Below, one piece after another: positions 11,623 to 23,155 of a stretch of 43,702 bases of DNA (positions are counted from its first letter, which is position 1; each line of letters starts with the position of its first letter). Made by a program: the position numbers and the translations under genes. The notes beneath the pieces are model-generated. The model saw only the letters and a list, made by a program, of their open reading frames with translations, searched no databases and was not told the origin of the DNA. The stretch comes from Oehlia diaphana (Eukaryota > Glomeromycota > Glomeromycetes > Glomerales > Glomeraceae): the NCBI GenBank assembly GCA_003833135.1, contig QZLH01000335.1, positions 60,505 through 104,206 on the forward strand. Reading direction: 5' to 3'.

Positions 11623-13407
11623 TTATATTTCATTTTCCCATAATTTTCTTGGTTTAATTTTAACGCGCATATCTTTACAGCCCGTGATGAAACCAGATTC
11701 ATAATTGATCGGCGCATTTTTATCTACCATTTCAATATCATATTTTCTATAAATCGAGGCTAATAAACATTTTAATTCTATCATCGCTAATTTTCTTCCA
11801 GGACAGGCTCTAATTCCACCTCCAAAAATTGAGAAAGCAGTTTTAACGTATTGTCTTTCAAGTAAATATTTATCATCTTCGTCAATTTTATAAAATCGAT
11901 CAGGATCGAATTTCTCAGGATCAGTCCAATAATTCTTTGATTTCATTATTGCACAATAAAGTATTGAGTATGAAGTTTCTTTTGGCCAAACATATCCTCC
12001 GACTTCATCTTTTTCAGTACTTACACGACCAAGTGAAAAAGCTACAGGAAAAAGTCGATATACTTCCTTAATAACTGCATCGCAATAACGTAATTCATCA
12101 ATATGTTTAGATGTTATTGGTTTGGTTCCGATAACGTCATCCAATTCCTGTCGTAATCGTTGCTTAACTTCAGGATAACGTCCAAGATAATATGCGACGA
12201 AGCAAAACAAATTCGCAGTCTATAATTTTAAAAAGATTAAAGAAAGAGTTAAATAAGTAATAAAAAGTTTTCCTTCCCAATATTAGCATGATGAAGTACT
12301 ATTCCCCCAAATATTTGGATAGAAAAATATAATCTTAAATATGATTTTACTTACTGTATCAGTTCCTCCGCCCATAGCATCGAGTATATTACCAAAAATC
12401 TCCATGTCGGTTATCGGTCTTAACAAATCAGCATCAGTGTCACCATGTCTCACAACGTTAATATCACGTGGTGTATTCGCGGTTATAAATGATGTTAACA
12501 TATCATGACGGAGAGGTTGATTTAATGGTGTATTCTCAATTTCAGTCCTTCTTTCTTTAATAATTTTATATACTTTTTCGTATAGATAATCTCTATTTTT
12601 TAATAAACTAATTGCTTTTCCACGAATGAAAGGAACATAATGACGCATAAATCTATTAAAGTAAAAAAAATAAATGGCTCCTCTTAATAACATTTCAAGC
12701 GATTTAATAAAATCTTCAGATTCTTTAATTTTTTCTTTTTCCTTTTCATCTAAATCATTATTAGGTACAAGAGTATAATAATAAGAAGCAACACAATTAG
12801 TTTTTACTCCTGTTGAAATTATAAAAATCATTTCATTTGAAAATCTATGCATCCATTTTATAAGATCCAATTCATGATTTTCTCCAAGATTTTTCCAATA
12901 AGATTCCATTTCACTCCATAATTTATTCGTACATTCAACAGCTTGATGATTAAAACTTGGAGTCATCATTGCTTGAGTGAAAAATTGACGATTATATTTC
13001 CAAGATTTTAGATCAACATTATTGACTATTCCTGTACCATTTATTCCATATTCTCTAAATCCTTCTGTAACAAGAAATCTAATAGGATATTTTGTTTTAG
13101 TTGAAGTTATATTCATATTTTCAATTAATTCTGTATTACATAATATGATAGTACGTTGTCCAGCTAAATTTATTTCAAACATATCTCCATATTTTTTATG
13201 TAATGACATTAACCAATCATTAAATTCATATCCAAATTTTTGGTGAATATTACCAAACATTGGAAATGGAAGTGGGCCAGGTAAAGGATTTATACGAGTA
13301 AAATAATTATAATAGTATCGAGATACATAGAGAATTATGAAAGTAATGAAAAGATAAAAAATATCGGAAATCCCGAATGAACTAAATGAAGAGGCGATTG
13401 ATATCAT
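11623..13407 (-). CDS. Cytochrome P450 monooxygenase, paralogue of the upstream copy
   Basis: Exon 1 is 13407-12355 and exon 2 is 12219-11623. The intron (135 nt, GTAAGT to TTATAG) sits at exactly the same codon as in the gene at 8897-7167. It is longer, and its 5' part remains in frame for 23 codons. The protein is 549 aa. It has an N-terminal membrane segment, the hinge NPLPGPLPFP, the I-helix GGGTDT (346-351), ExxR as EVYR (403-406), FDPDRF, and the haem loop FGGGIRACPG with Cys at 490. The two paralogues are nearly identical over long stretches (FIRGKAISLLKNRDYLYEK is shared with one change) but differ around residues 80-100 and 205-220, plausible substrate-recognition or access regions. 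Orientation and spacing indicate tandem duplication. Substrate is unknown. Confidence 0.95.
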
Positions 13408-14487
13408 TATTGAAATATTTATTCTCTTTTTAAAAGAATATAAAATATTAAATTTTGGAAGCGTGTTTCTTGCACATTTATATATTAAATATACAATAGA
13501 TTTTTTTCTTTAGTAATTGTTTAGTTAATGTCCATTTATGCAAGATTTTACATGATAATGAATTTAAATTCCTTGTACCATATTTCGGAAGGGAATTTTC
13601 CCGTATGCTACCAAATTAAAATCTTTGTCTCCACAATTATTTTTTTTTTAAAAGAACCCGGATTAACGATTTGGAATCAATGGCACATTCTATGTATTTT
13701 TAAGGTGACACAAATAATTTAAAATCTATACTCCTTATTGTTTACCAAGTAAACGTATTCTATATCTAGTTATGTTAAAAAATTTGTGCTAACCTGCCAG
13801 ATGACGATCTCGGAAAACTTACGAAAATGTGCTTGGCGCTTATACCATATTACAATAATTGTTTATCGGACGTTTCAGTTTTTCAGTTTATTTTTCATAA
13901 TAATTAAATATCTCGAGGGTAGTTGTATATTATTATTCAATAAAATATTTATATTTAAGAATAATATTTATTAATTCCAGTTAAAAAAAATTCAATATTT
14001 ATATTTAAATTTAAAATAAATATGAACATGCATGTGATAATTAGATGGCATCTATGTTACATTTCAACCTTCTTTCGAAAGTGGTACGATAAATTTTTAT
14101 TTTAAAATGTAACCAAATTATTATTTTTTCATTTGAAATCTAAATTTGGACCCGGTTCGAAAAAAAGCAGGTGCATCGGTAAAATTCGGGTATCACCGAT
14201 AGTATTACAGGTGGGATACTACCTCATACTGGGAACATTATGTTGATCCGGTAAATTGGTAACAACTCCAGCCGAGATTAAATTTGCCAAATTTGTATAT
14301 TTTTTAACGCTGACTAATGCTGATCACGTAAATAATAGATATAATATAAAAAGCCGTAATTAGCAAAAAAATTACATACAGTACTTACAGATTCTAAACA
14401 ATACATGCTAAAAATGTCAACTCAAGGAGAACGATAATTTATAAAGTACATAAATATGTTTCGTTATTTTATAATTTTTTTGTCTAA
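13408..14487. other. AT-rich intergenic stretch
   Basis: No supported gene. Two plus-strand frames (13528-13722, 13786-13974) look like AT-driven noise. A slightly GC-richer patch at about 14150-14280 contains a short inverted pair around ATCGGT...ACCGAT and resembles nothing I can name. Confidence 0.5.
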
Positions 14488-14680
14488 CCTTATCTTTACA
14501 GCTGTAAGTGAACTTGAAACATAATTAAGTTGATCTGCCATTTCTAAATATTGTGAAAGAGTTTAACTTGTTGTCTTTCAATTGAATATTTATCACTTTT
14601 CTTCAGTCTTGTAAACTTATCAGAATCGAATTTTTCAGGATCAGTCCGATAATCTTTAATCTTTACGTCTCACGCACAAA
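14488..14680 (-). pseudogene. P450 C-terminal fragment, haem loop deleted
   Basis: The minus strand reads DYRTDPEKFDSDKF, matching DYWTDPEKFDPDRF of the intact paralogues. It continues to SDKYSIERQQVK, then jumps to a segment like the extreme C-terminus (NYVSSSLTAVKIRL). The haem-binding loop, with FGGGIRACPG and the ligand cysteine, is missing between them, and frames shift. It cannot encode a working enzyme. It lies head-on to the plus-strand P450 pseudogene at 15535-16480, so the two may be halves of one gene separated by an inversion, or two independent remnants. Confidence 0.85.
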
Positions 14681-15100
14681 AAGCTAATAACTTAACATAT
14701 CCAATCTGATATATTAAAGAGAATCCTTTAAGCTATAATTTTACCGGTTTACTTTTCAATTTAATTAAATTTTAATGAAATATTGAAATTTAGAAACAAT
14801 GAATTATTTAAATTTAGAAACTTTAATGTATTATTTAAATTTAGACATATTCTATTTTTATTCAAGGAATATAGATGCGCCGCAACGATAATTAAGAAAT
14901 GATTGCCATTGGAAAAAATTTTCCTATCTCCAACTGTGATTCATCGTTAGAATCGACCATTATTTTATAGCAAGGGAATCAAGGATAGACCCGAAATATA
15001 AAAGGTCGGTACAAAATAATTATGTAGATCTTGTCTTTTATGGATAATACGGTCAAAGATTTTTATAATTCTTTTCTAACATTATCTTAATTCCGGCCCT

Positions 15101-15290
15101 GAGCATACCCTTGATATAGCGAAGAAGCCGTTCTGCACCTCAAATTCGTTATAGCAAGTTAACGAAGAATTTGAAGAATTTGAAGAATTTGATTGGTTAC
15201 TTCGTTATAGCGAGGGAAATTCGACATATTTTATTGGCAAAGAGTCACGTGATGCGTTATATAAAAATTCGCTATAGGAAGGGTAAACTG
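15101..15290. mobile_element. Short inverted-terminus element, Tc1/mariner-pogo-like
   Basis: The left end GAGCATACCCTTGATATAGCGAA (about 15101-15123, shown in part: CATACCCTTGATATAGCGAA) is inverted at the right end, where the minus strand reads CAGTTTACCCTTCCTATAGC (15290 down). Copies of TTCGTTATAGC/AGCGAGG occur in between, and there are three direct copies of GAAGAATTT at about 15163-15190. No ORF is present. A TA follows the right end but I see no TA at the left, so the family is an inference from the terminal style. Confidence 0.5.
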
Positions 15291-15534
15291 TACTGTAATA
15301 AATCGGAACAGTATTAACCACTGCTTTCTCTATTTTAAAAGAATCCGTTATTAACACCCTTTACGATGAGAAAATAATCAGTAGTGAAAATAATAGACGT
15401 GATGTAACCCAATGTAAGAAAGTTTTTTAAGCTTAAATTTCGGTATAAATATGAAGACATAAGCTCTTTACTTACATCCTTTTTTACATTAAAAAAAAAA
15501 GATATTCAACAGTTATTTTTTCATTCGGAATTTT

Positions 15535-16480
15535 CGATGCATTTTCTTTTGTTAGTTTTTATAATTCTCCTATGTAACTAGATATTATTATCATTATTTC
15601 ACTCGTCCAAATCCTTTACCTGGTCCATTTCCCACTTCTTGGTAAAAGAGGATTGGAATATAATGATTGGTTGATGTTAATGCATAAAAAATATGAAGAT
15701 ATGTTTGAAATAAATATAGCAGGTAAACGTACAATCGTATTATGTAGCGTTGATTTGATTGAAAATATGAATATACTTTCTGAAAAAAAACTAAATATCC
15801 TTTTATGTAGAAATATTCAATTTGAAGGAGCCATTGGATATAAATTACAAGGATTAGCCAGTAATAATGATTAAAAATCTTGAAATATAGACGTCAATTT
15901 TATACTCAAGCTTTGATGAGACCAAGTTTTAATGATTAAGCCTTTGAATGATTAATGAATTATGGAATGAAGTGGAAACTTATTGGAATAGTCTCGAAGA
16001 AGATTACGAATAGGATCTTATTGAATGGATGAATAGATTTACAAATGAAATAATTTTTAGAATTTCAACTCGTGTGAAAAATGATGCTGTTATTTTTCAT
16101 TATAAAAAGATTGCTCTTGAATATAATATTTTTATGAAAAAGAAAGAGAAAAAATTGAACGATCTGAAAATTTTATTCAATCGACACTTTTGTGAAAGCT
16201 ATTTATTTATTTTTACAATTTTAATAAATTCATGCGTCATTATGTTCCTTTTATTCGTGAAAAAGTGTAAAATAGAGATGATTTATATGATAAAATATAG
16301 ATATTATTAAAAAAAGAGAGAATTGAAATTGAGAATACACCTTTAGATAACCTCATTTGTTTAATAAAAAAATAAAAATTTTTCAGATAGCAAATATGTT
16401 TTGCTTTATTGTGTATTATCTTGGACATGATCCTATGGTGAAACAACGTTTTCGAAATGAATTAAATGCAGTTCTTGCCT
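15535..16480 (+). pseudogene. Decayed cytochrome P450, N-terminal two thirds
   Basis: The plus strand carries pieces in the correct order: TRYYYHYFTRPNPLPGPFP (about 15575-15630), EYNDWLMLMHKKYEDMFEI and AGKRTIVLC (15656-15745), LIENMNI, then RRQFYTQALMRPSFND-like residues with stops (about 15890-15940), NRFTNEIIFRIST (16029 on), and IEIENTPLD (about 16325). Just after an acceptor-like TTTTTCAG it reads ANMFCFIVYYLGHDPMVKQR (about 16390 on). The frame changes several times and stops interrupt it. The I-helix GGGTDT region is missing and nothing remains after VKQRFRNELNAVLA: ExxR and haem loop are absent. It is a third family member, opposite in strand to the intact two. Confidence 0.9.
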
Positions 16481-16508
16481 GTTTGCACTGTAATTCGTCC
16501 TCTAGTTA

Positions 16509-16880
16509 CTAACCAAATTCTACGCAAATTTGTAAAAAAAAAGCAACTAAATTAGCCGGATTAGCTTGTCTAAGTCTCATTTCTATATATTGTGGCATAT
16601 GTTCATAAAGATAAGGCAATACATCTGCATAAGGAATACCTTTCTTAATCCTTTTCTCATAAGTATCTGTCCCATCCATTACAGTTAGAGCATCTCGATT
16701 AGTTCCAACCATATACTTTCCCTGTAACCAATTCGGGAATTCAGCTTCAGTGTTAATATTTACGTTTCCATAAATGGATTCTGGGCAGGAACCGGATGAA
16801 ATCTTCCTGTCATTTTTCCTTTCGTTTTATTTACTCTTGCAGCTGCATCAAATCCTACAACAGCTAAGGACGTGCTAACT
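16509..16880 (-). pseudogene. Protein fragment, possibly from a repetitive gag-like family
   Basis: An open minus-strand frame (16712-16509) reads YMVGTNRDALTVMDGTDTYE, then KRIKKGIPYADVLPYLYEHM and RLRQANPANLVAFF. Upstream, in a shifted frame to about 16880, lie FDAAARVNKTKGKMTGRFHP and VPAQNP. The joined composition is clearly protein-like, and from memory resembles a multicopy family of arbuscular mycorrhizal fungi, perhaps gag-like. I cannot confirm that. The N- and C-terminal parts are missing and at least one frameshift is needed, so this is a remnant. It abuts the cut end of the P450 pseudogene at about 16480. Confidence 0.55.
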
Positions 16881-17779
16881 CGTTTATAGTTCTAAGTTTA
16901 GCGTAGTATGAATCCGCCCATCATAGTATGGAAGTTATGCAAGTTGTGAATCTATTAATTTATTAGATTAGCCGTGTTTGGTGAATTAATAAGTTTAAAA
17001 TTTGTCGCGAATTTATTTCCTGAGTCTTCTATTTTTGATATCGGTTAAATGCTCAGGCCTGGTTAAATTCTACCTAGTCAGCTCAGCTTTATGCCTCCGA
17101 ATTATTATCTGAAGAGCACATTTTCTTTCGACCTAAGCCACCATACCCGTCGCTAATCTGCCTCACATTCCGAGCTTGTGTTAGCATCTGAGTTCTTATT
17201 CTCAGGACCTTTAGAAAACAGTAGTGAGAAAGTAAATATTAAAATTTTTTAAATTAATAAGAATAAGCTAAATTCAGTAAAAATATATAATACTTCTGTG
17301 CTTTAAAAATTATTTAACTTAATGAATTAACGTAAGACATCATATTCAATTGATTCTCGAATATTAATTATCTAAAATCGAATTCTCATTAATGCTTCAG
17401 ATATTTTATATTGTGTTCATAGGAAATATATCATTTACTAGTACAATATTTGGCGCATTATTATATGAAAGTAACCCCAAATGCTTTGTTGGTGCATCAT
17501 AAGTATCAAAGTAACATAAAACCGATCACTAATAAACGTAATTACTAAATATCAAAGTTGAAGTTTCCAGTTTTAGTGGATACAAAATCTTTAGCAAATC
17601 AGAATATTTCACACTTTTTTTGAAGAACGCTGGCTCAGTTTTAGACTCCATATTGATTAGGGAAGGACGGAATTTTTCTGTTGTAGATTTACCATATTCG
17701 CAAATGTTTCATAGTGATCAGGATTATCTAATTCATAAATAATATTTTTGTAATATAATTCCATAATGTATTTGTAAAA
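16881..17779. other. Region without recognised gene
   Basis: Between the two minus-strand remnants lies about 0.9 kb. A patch at about 17040-17220 is GC-richer than its surroundings (for example CGTCGCTAATCTGCCTCACA). It may be part of an element or an untranslated region, but I cannot identify it. Confidence 0.4.
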
Positions 17780-20745
17780 TTATCAAAATACCTCGTGATG
17801 GCAGATCAGGCAAAAAATGCAAACATCAATGGGCATTCTAATAGGATAGCATATTTTGCAAGTTGCTTGACTATATTTTTTATCTAAAAAAAAACTTTAA
17901 AAAGTTAGCATTAAATAAATTTTTCTTATGATGTTATCTTTATCACCTGAAAAGAGTATGCTCTATTGCTCTTTCTTGACAATGAGTTTCAATAAATTCT
18001 AACAGAGGCTTGTGTTTACGCATTTGTTGCTGTGTTAAATTTTTAGGTAATGTGGGATCAATTCTTTAGGAAATGAATAATAGAATATTAAATAATAATA
18101 CAGATATCGTTATAAATTATAAAAATTTACCTCAAACATTTCATTGGTTCCCAAGTCTGATGCAAGATCCTCAGTTTCAAATGTTTCATTTTTCCAAATT
18201 AAATGTTCTGTACGTTCAATAAGTAATACTTGAACTACTGTTATAATGCATTTTGTAATTCTGCTTTTAAGTTTGGATTATTTTTTGATTTTTCACGTAT
18301 ATCTTCTAATGTTTTTAAAGTCTCAAATTCATCTTCAAGTTCATCTATCATTTTGTCTCTTTCTATAGCAACACCTTGTAGCCCATAATTAATAACGCTC
18401 ATAATTCTTTCAGTAGGATTACACAAACCGTGATGTGGAGCTGTTCTAACTGCAATTAACGTATCAAAATCACCTGCTAAAAATAAAGGTACATCTGTGT
18501 CCATTAGTATAAAGTGATAAAATGGAAGGTAAAGGTTGATTTTGATATTACCGATTCACAAGATTAAAAAATTCTGTTGAATGCCTTAGAGCACTACTTG
18601 ACTGAAAAACTGTATCCTTATAACATACATACACTTTCCTATATAAAGGATTCGGATATATTATCTGGTATATTAACAATAGTGTAACAGATGGAGTTAA
18701 TGATAACTTGGTAAAGTCATGATCGGCTGCAATAATTTTTAGTTCCGCTGGTGCCGAAGTTTTTTATTATGAACACCTGCAGATACAGGTACACCCTCAC
18801 CAATTGGTACCTTATTTTTATCATGATCTGCTGAGATAAACATGCATAATCTCGATATTTGATATTAAATTCACGCTCATAGTGCGGCAGTAATGTTCAT
18901 CTTCACTAGATTTTCTTAATAATCGGGATTGCACTTTATATTTTACATTAAAACATCCTGTATAATGCATAGCTTTGGTAGCATGTGCATTAAATGGTGC
19001 AAAATTCAATTTTATCCATTCTTCTGAAACTGCATAATTATCAGGCAGAGGTGGTCCTTGGTATTTCGTATTAAACGAGCAATAACTCTATCTAGTAATT
19101 CCCGAATAGATATAGCATATGAACAGTATCTGCTCGGCGTTCATTGATAACAGTATTATTATGCTAGAAATAGATAATATAATATTAACATTGTTCATTA
19201 ATTGTATAACACAAAAATATATTTATAATTACCTCATTAATATATCCATCAAGTTCATTCCAAATTTGATCCTATTAAATTCTTAAATCATTATTATTGA
19301 AGGATCCTCTAAAGACGCAGTCTTTCTTCCATCACTTTACTTATTTGATCATTTGCCAATGAAGCATCGCCAGTTAAATCCCGATACAACATTCTCAATA
19401 CTGATTTTTGAGAAGTGACGAACTAATGAATACTAAATACGAAATTGGATCAGTTTTGAACTACGAACATCTATTACTTGCCTTTTGAAATACATTTTTC
19501 CTCATCTGTCTTGGTATAATATCATTTATACGAGTAATCATCTGTACTTTAAAGAGTTTCATAATATTCACTAGCTACTTCAGTATCAGGTGCTCTCCAT
19601 ATAAAGTTAAGAGTTCCAAGATAATTCCCATGTGAATACCTAGAATAAATACAGATATTTCAATAAAATAATTTCTTATTCAAAGAATAGAATTACTAAA
19701 AACTTACCGCTACAATCCTGCAGGTACGGACAATTGATATCTTGGATAAAATTATGCTTTTTTATAGGATCTTTTGGTACATACTGATTAAGATCAAAAA
19801 ATCAAATAATTCTTTATTCTTAAGATCAGAATCTAGTCCAGAGTATCTCCCATCAATTTCTCCAACATGCTTAGAAATAAAAACGAATATTACAATTGAA
19901 AGATGGCTCACGCGCTGGATTTTTACTTTCATGAATACGTTTCATATTATTATTAGTAGTTTCAAGATGATCACTATACTTTTTCATCATTGATATGAAT
20001 TCAAAAACATTTGACACTACTTCTTGCCAAGAAGCTTCGGATGCTCATGGTTCAGCTAAAGAAAGTTCTATAGAATTAGCTAAATGAAAAAGTTCTAAGC
20101 GTATAAGCTGTGTTTTTTCTTCATTCTTTGATAGTATTCATTATAGACCCATCTTGCTGATATACTGGAAGAGAGTTAAATAATGAAGGAAGACATCCTC
20201 TTGGACGCAATTTTCCAAATGTGGATCAATATACCCAGATAAACACTCGTTCCATAGGTAAGATCATCACTACTGAACCAACCAACATTTTTATTTTGTT
20301 TAAGTTGAATAATATGATTGTATAACAATATATTACGCGTAACTTCTCTTTTTGTACTGGAAATTGAAGTCTGGAATCAATTAGCCTTTCAAAATCATTA
20401 GGAAATTGTATTTGTGGCGATGATGTTGCAGTAATATCAGATGGAAGGAGAACGAATTTAAGCTGTGTAAATTCTAATATTTTCATTAATAACAGTTTAC
20501 TTTCTAATCCTTCGTGCACTGTAACCCAAGGTCCTGTATCCTTTTTCTAACCTCAACACGTGCAGTACATTATGTTGTAGATAATTTCCAGGAGTTAAAT
20601 CAAATAAAGTTAAAAAGAGAGCGTTTTCTTCAACTTCTTTCCAGTTAAAAATCTTAGTACCCTCATTTATTTGAACTATTATAAAAAACATGTGAGTTCT
20701 TTGTTTAAAGCAATGTTGCGTTATATTTAAAACATATACTTGCAA
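17780..20745 (-). pseudogene. Decayed intron-containing gene of a large DDE-transposase-like family
   Basis: Protein-like blocks run in order on the minus strand: LEKGYRTLGYSARRI (about 20530), GNYLGTLNFIWRAPDTEVAS and MITRINDIIPRQMRKNVFQK (about 19620-19500), ERRADTVHMLYLFGNY (19100), FAPFNAHATKAMHYTGCFNV (19000), KVPIGEGVPVSAGVHNKK (18800), a LYTNG-like stretch (18500), RTAPHHGLCNPTERIMSVIN (18440), LPKNLTQQQMRKHKPLLEFI (18040) and CKICYPIRMP (17850). From memory this order matches a large uncharacterised family with a DDE-like core, found in arbuscular mycorrhizal fungi and some invertebrates. Plausible splice sites survive, for example GAG|GTAAAT...CCTAAAG near 18132-18070. At least two frameshifts, at the LYTNG block (about 18500) and after ELQNAL (18241), break the frame, so I call it a pseudogene. 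Confidence 0.65.
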
Positions 20746-21280
20746 AATTGTTCAACGCATTTGCATTTTAACGTGCGCGATAAAAAAATTCAAAGGTGCA
20801 GAATTATCATATAAAAAACACGTGATATTGAAGTTTTTTTGTTAACTACTGCGCTAAATCTGTGTTGCACGAACACATTCAATACGGTCAGTCGTACGAC
20901 AGAAGAAATAATAAATACCCCGAGCCCGAGGATCGGAGAATGAATAACGATAAAATCGTATTATTCATTTTTTCCACGTACTGATAAATTACTTTTGAAT
21001 TATATTATTTCCGCGTCATAACAAGCCAGTCTATCAAAGAGTCTATCTTATTAGTCACGATGTATTCAGAAAGGTTTATAAAGATACACCCCCAGAAACT
21101 CTCTTAACTTCTTTTGAATTCGATATAGTTCAAACTATTAAATTCGTTTCTAATGACTTACTCTAAAATCACTCAGCTCTTCCATCTCGTTAACCATCGA
21201 GTACAATGCAATAAATATATATTTATATTTATCTTTATATCTTACTTTTGACGTTACATCTTTTTTTTTTTATTTCTATT
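20746..21280. other. Spacer with a small open coding-like stretch
   Basis: About 21002-21166 (plus) is open for 55 codons without a Met and reads protein-like (KPVYQRVYLISHDVFRKVYK then DTPPETLLTSFEFDIVQTIK). It may be an exon or remnant of the ATPase gene downstream or of another gene. A near-palindrome around CGATAAAATCG lies at about 20940-20972. Confidence 0.35.
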
Positions 21281-22248
21281 ACTCGAAATCATATTTAAAC
21301 TCTTCACCTCTCCCCACACCTCTTTTGAAGAGTCTATTTTCGTTCCCATTGTGGTGTACGGTTTGATTTCTATTATTAGCCTCTTTATACCAGGCGGCCT
21401 AAAATTGATATTTCAGATGATTGAGTTTGTTCCTCGATCTTTAGTTGTAGAACGCCTTAAAAAAATTTTTCAACTGAATAGGAATCAATCATTTTATCAT
21501 GTGGTCTGCGGAGAACATGGGACCGGGAAAACTACGTTAACCAGAATTGCATCAAGGGAAGTAGGGCAGGATAAGGACAAGGGTATACAGGGCGGAATGG
21601 GTGTCATATACTGTATGTTGAAATCCCTTCTGATCCTGAAGATAAAGATATAGAGCACTTTGGCAAAGCATTTGGGAAATCTCTTAATTTTAGATTTGAG
21701 GAACATATTTGTTTACGGCACAGCTTATGAAGAAATATTAGGTGATAATGGTAAGTTAATCATTATTATCCTTTACAACTGAAGCTTTTGATCCTAATGT
21801 TTCTTTTTATGGGTGAAGTTGATAGGCGTCCCAAGTGGAGAAGAGACTTGGAAGCCTTCAAGAATGCTGGCACAGTGTACAAAACAAAGCACAATAAACT
21901 TCCAGTCATCGTTTATGACAATATCAGCGGATTGATTAATATAAATCCCAAAGTTCTTTGATACTCTTCAAGATGATGCTAAAATGAGTGCTGATCATCG
22001 AGAATACATTGCAGTATTTGTCAGCAGCGTCCCAAGAAGAATGGAGTGTAAGTACTGGCACTTTTTGTGCTCCTGAAAATAGTATTAATTACTGATCATA
22101 ATTCTTATTTTAGCTCGTAGTGCCTGGTCACATGCGAAACAGCCAGTGATTGAAATTGGCGACCTTAGCAACGAATAATCAATGAATTATCTAACTGAGA
22201 AGCGCAAGATCAATGAGGTAGAAGGCAAAAAAATTATACGAATTGGTT

Positions 22249-23155
22249 GGAATAAGTAACGGAAATTGACAAAGTAACGTAAAGTCGCATGATCTATTAC
22301 GTTACTTCTCTTATATAGTAAGGTACGGAACGTAAATTTTTTTGGTAAATACTTTACGTTACTCCTTATATTTGCCACATATCTAATCTCGTTTTCAGTG
22401 TAGTTTCGTTTCTTACTCATTTTTTTATTTTTTGTCCTCATCATTTTTCACCTCATATTACTTCTCATTATTTGTCTCCCATTATTTCTATTACATCTTT
22501 TCATTTCCCATTATTTTTTTTTCTCTTTTGTTTATTTACTTCCCATCATTTCTTTTTGTCTCTCATCACTTCCTTCGTCTCCCATCATTTCTTTTTGTCC
22601 CTCATCACTTTTTTTCGTCTCTCATCACTCTTTTTCGTCTCCCATCACCTCTTCGTCTCTCATCACTCTCACTCCTTTTCGTCCCCCATCACTCTTTTTC
22701 ATCTCCCATCATGTCCTATTTCTCCTTTTTGTTTCCTATCATTTCTCATTACTCTTTTTTACTCCCTTTCTTCTTCTATTACTTTCCATTACTCCATTGT
22801 AATTTCATTTTTTTATTAGCATTTTTCTCCTTGATCATTGTAATTTATTTATCTTTTTTATTTATTGTTTATTTTTTTTTTTATTTGTATCACTACATTA
22901 AAATAAATACAGTGATTTTTTTCGTTAAAATCGAAAAAGTGTGACTTAAATTTAATATTTGCAAATAAAATTTCATTAAATAAATCGATTATTTTGAATA
23001 AATGTGTTTGCAAAAATTTTTTTAAAAATATCTTCGCAATAAAATTCTAAGTTTAACCGATTTTTAAATTTATCTTATATTCTGTGCCTTATATAAGGGG
23101 AGTAATGTAAATTGACCTAAAACAGTAATTTTACGTTACTTACTTACTACCTTCC
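22249..23155. mobile_element. MULE-like insertion with 9-bp target duplication, 907 bp
   Basis: GAATTGGTT occurs directly at 22240-22248 and 23156-23164, flanking the insertion exactly. Removing it rejoins the ATPase reading from YEL to VSGRIVELK. The ends begin GGAATAAGTAACGG and, on the other strand, GGAAGGTAGTAAGTAAG, sharing GGAA and AAGTAACG-type motifs, with further inverted copies of GTAACGTAAA near both ends. A 9-bp duplication is typical of Mutator-like elements. No transposase is encoded: the interior is a pyrimidine-rich tandem array. Confidence 0.75.
22440..22790 (+). repeat. Pyrimidine-rich minisatellite
   Basis: Degenerate units of about 20-22 bp of the form CATCACTCTTTTTCGTCTCC are repeated roughly 14 times. 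The plus strand is almost purely C and T, so stop codons are rare and long spurious open frames appear in more than one frame. It lies inside the MULE-like insertion. Such polypyrimidine tracts can form triplex DNA. Confidence 0.8.

Noticed and set aside
22432..22944. Long plus-strand open frames rich in Phe, Ser and His
   Set aside because: They exist because the polypyrimidine array lacks stop codons in several frames; the peptides merely translate a 21-bp repeat.
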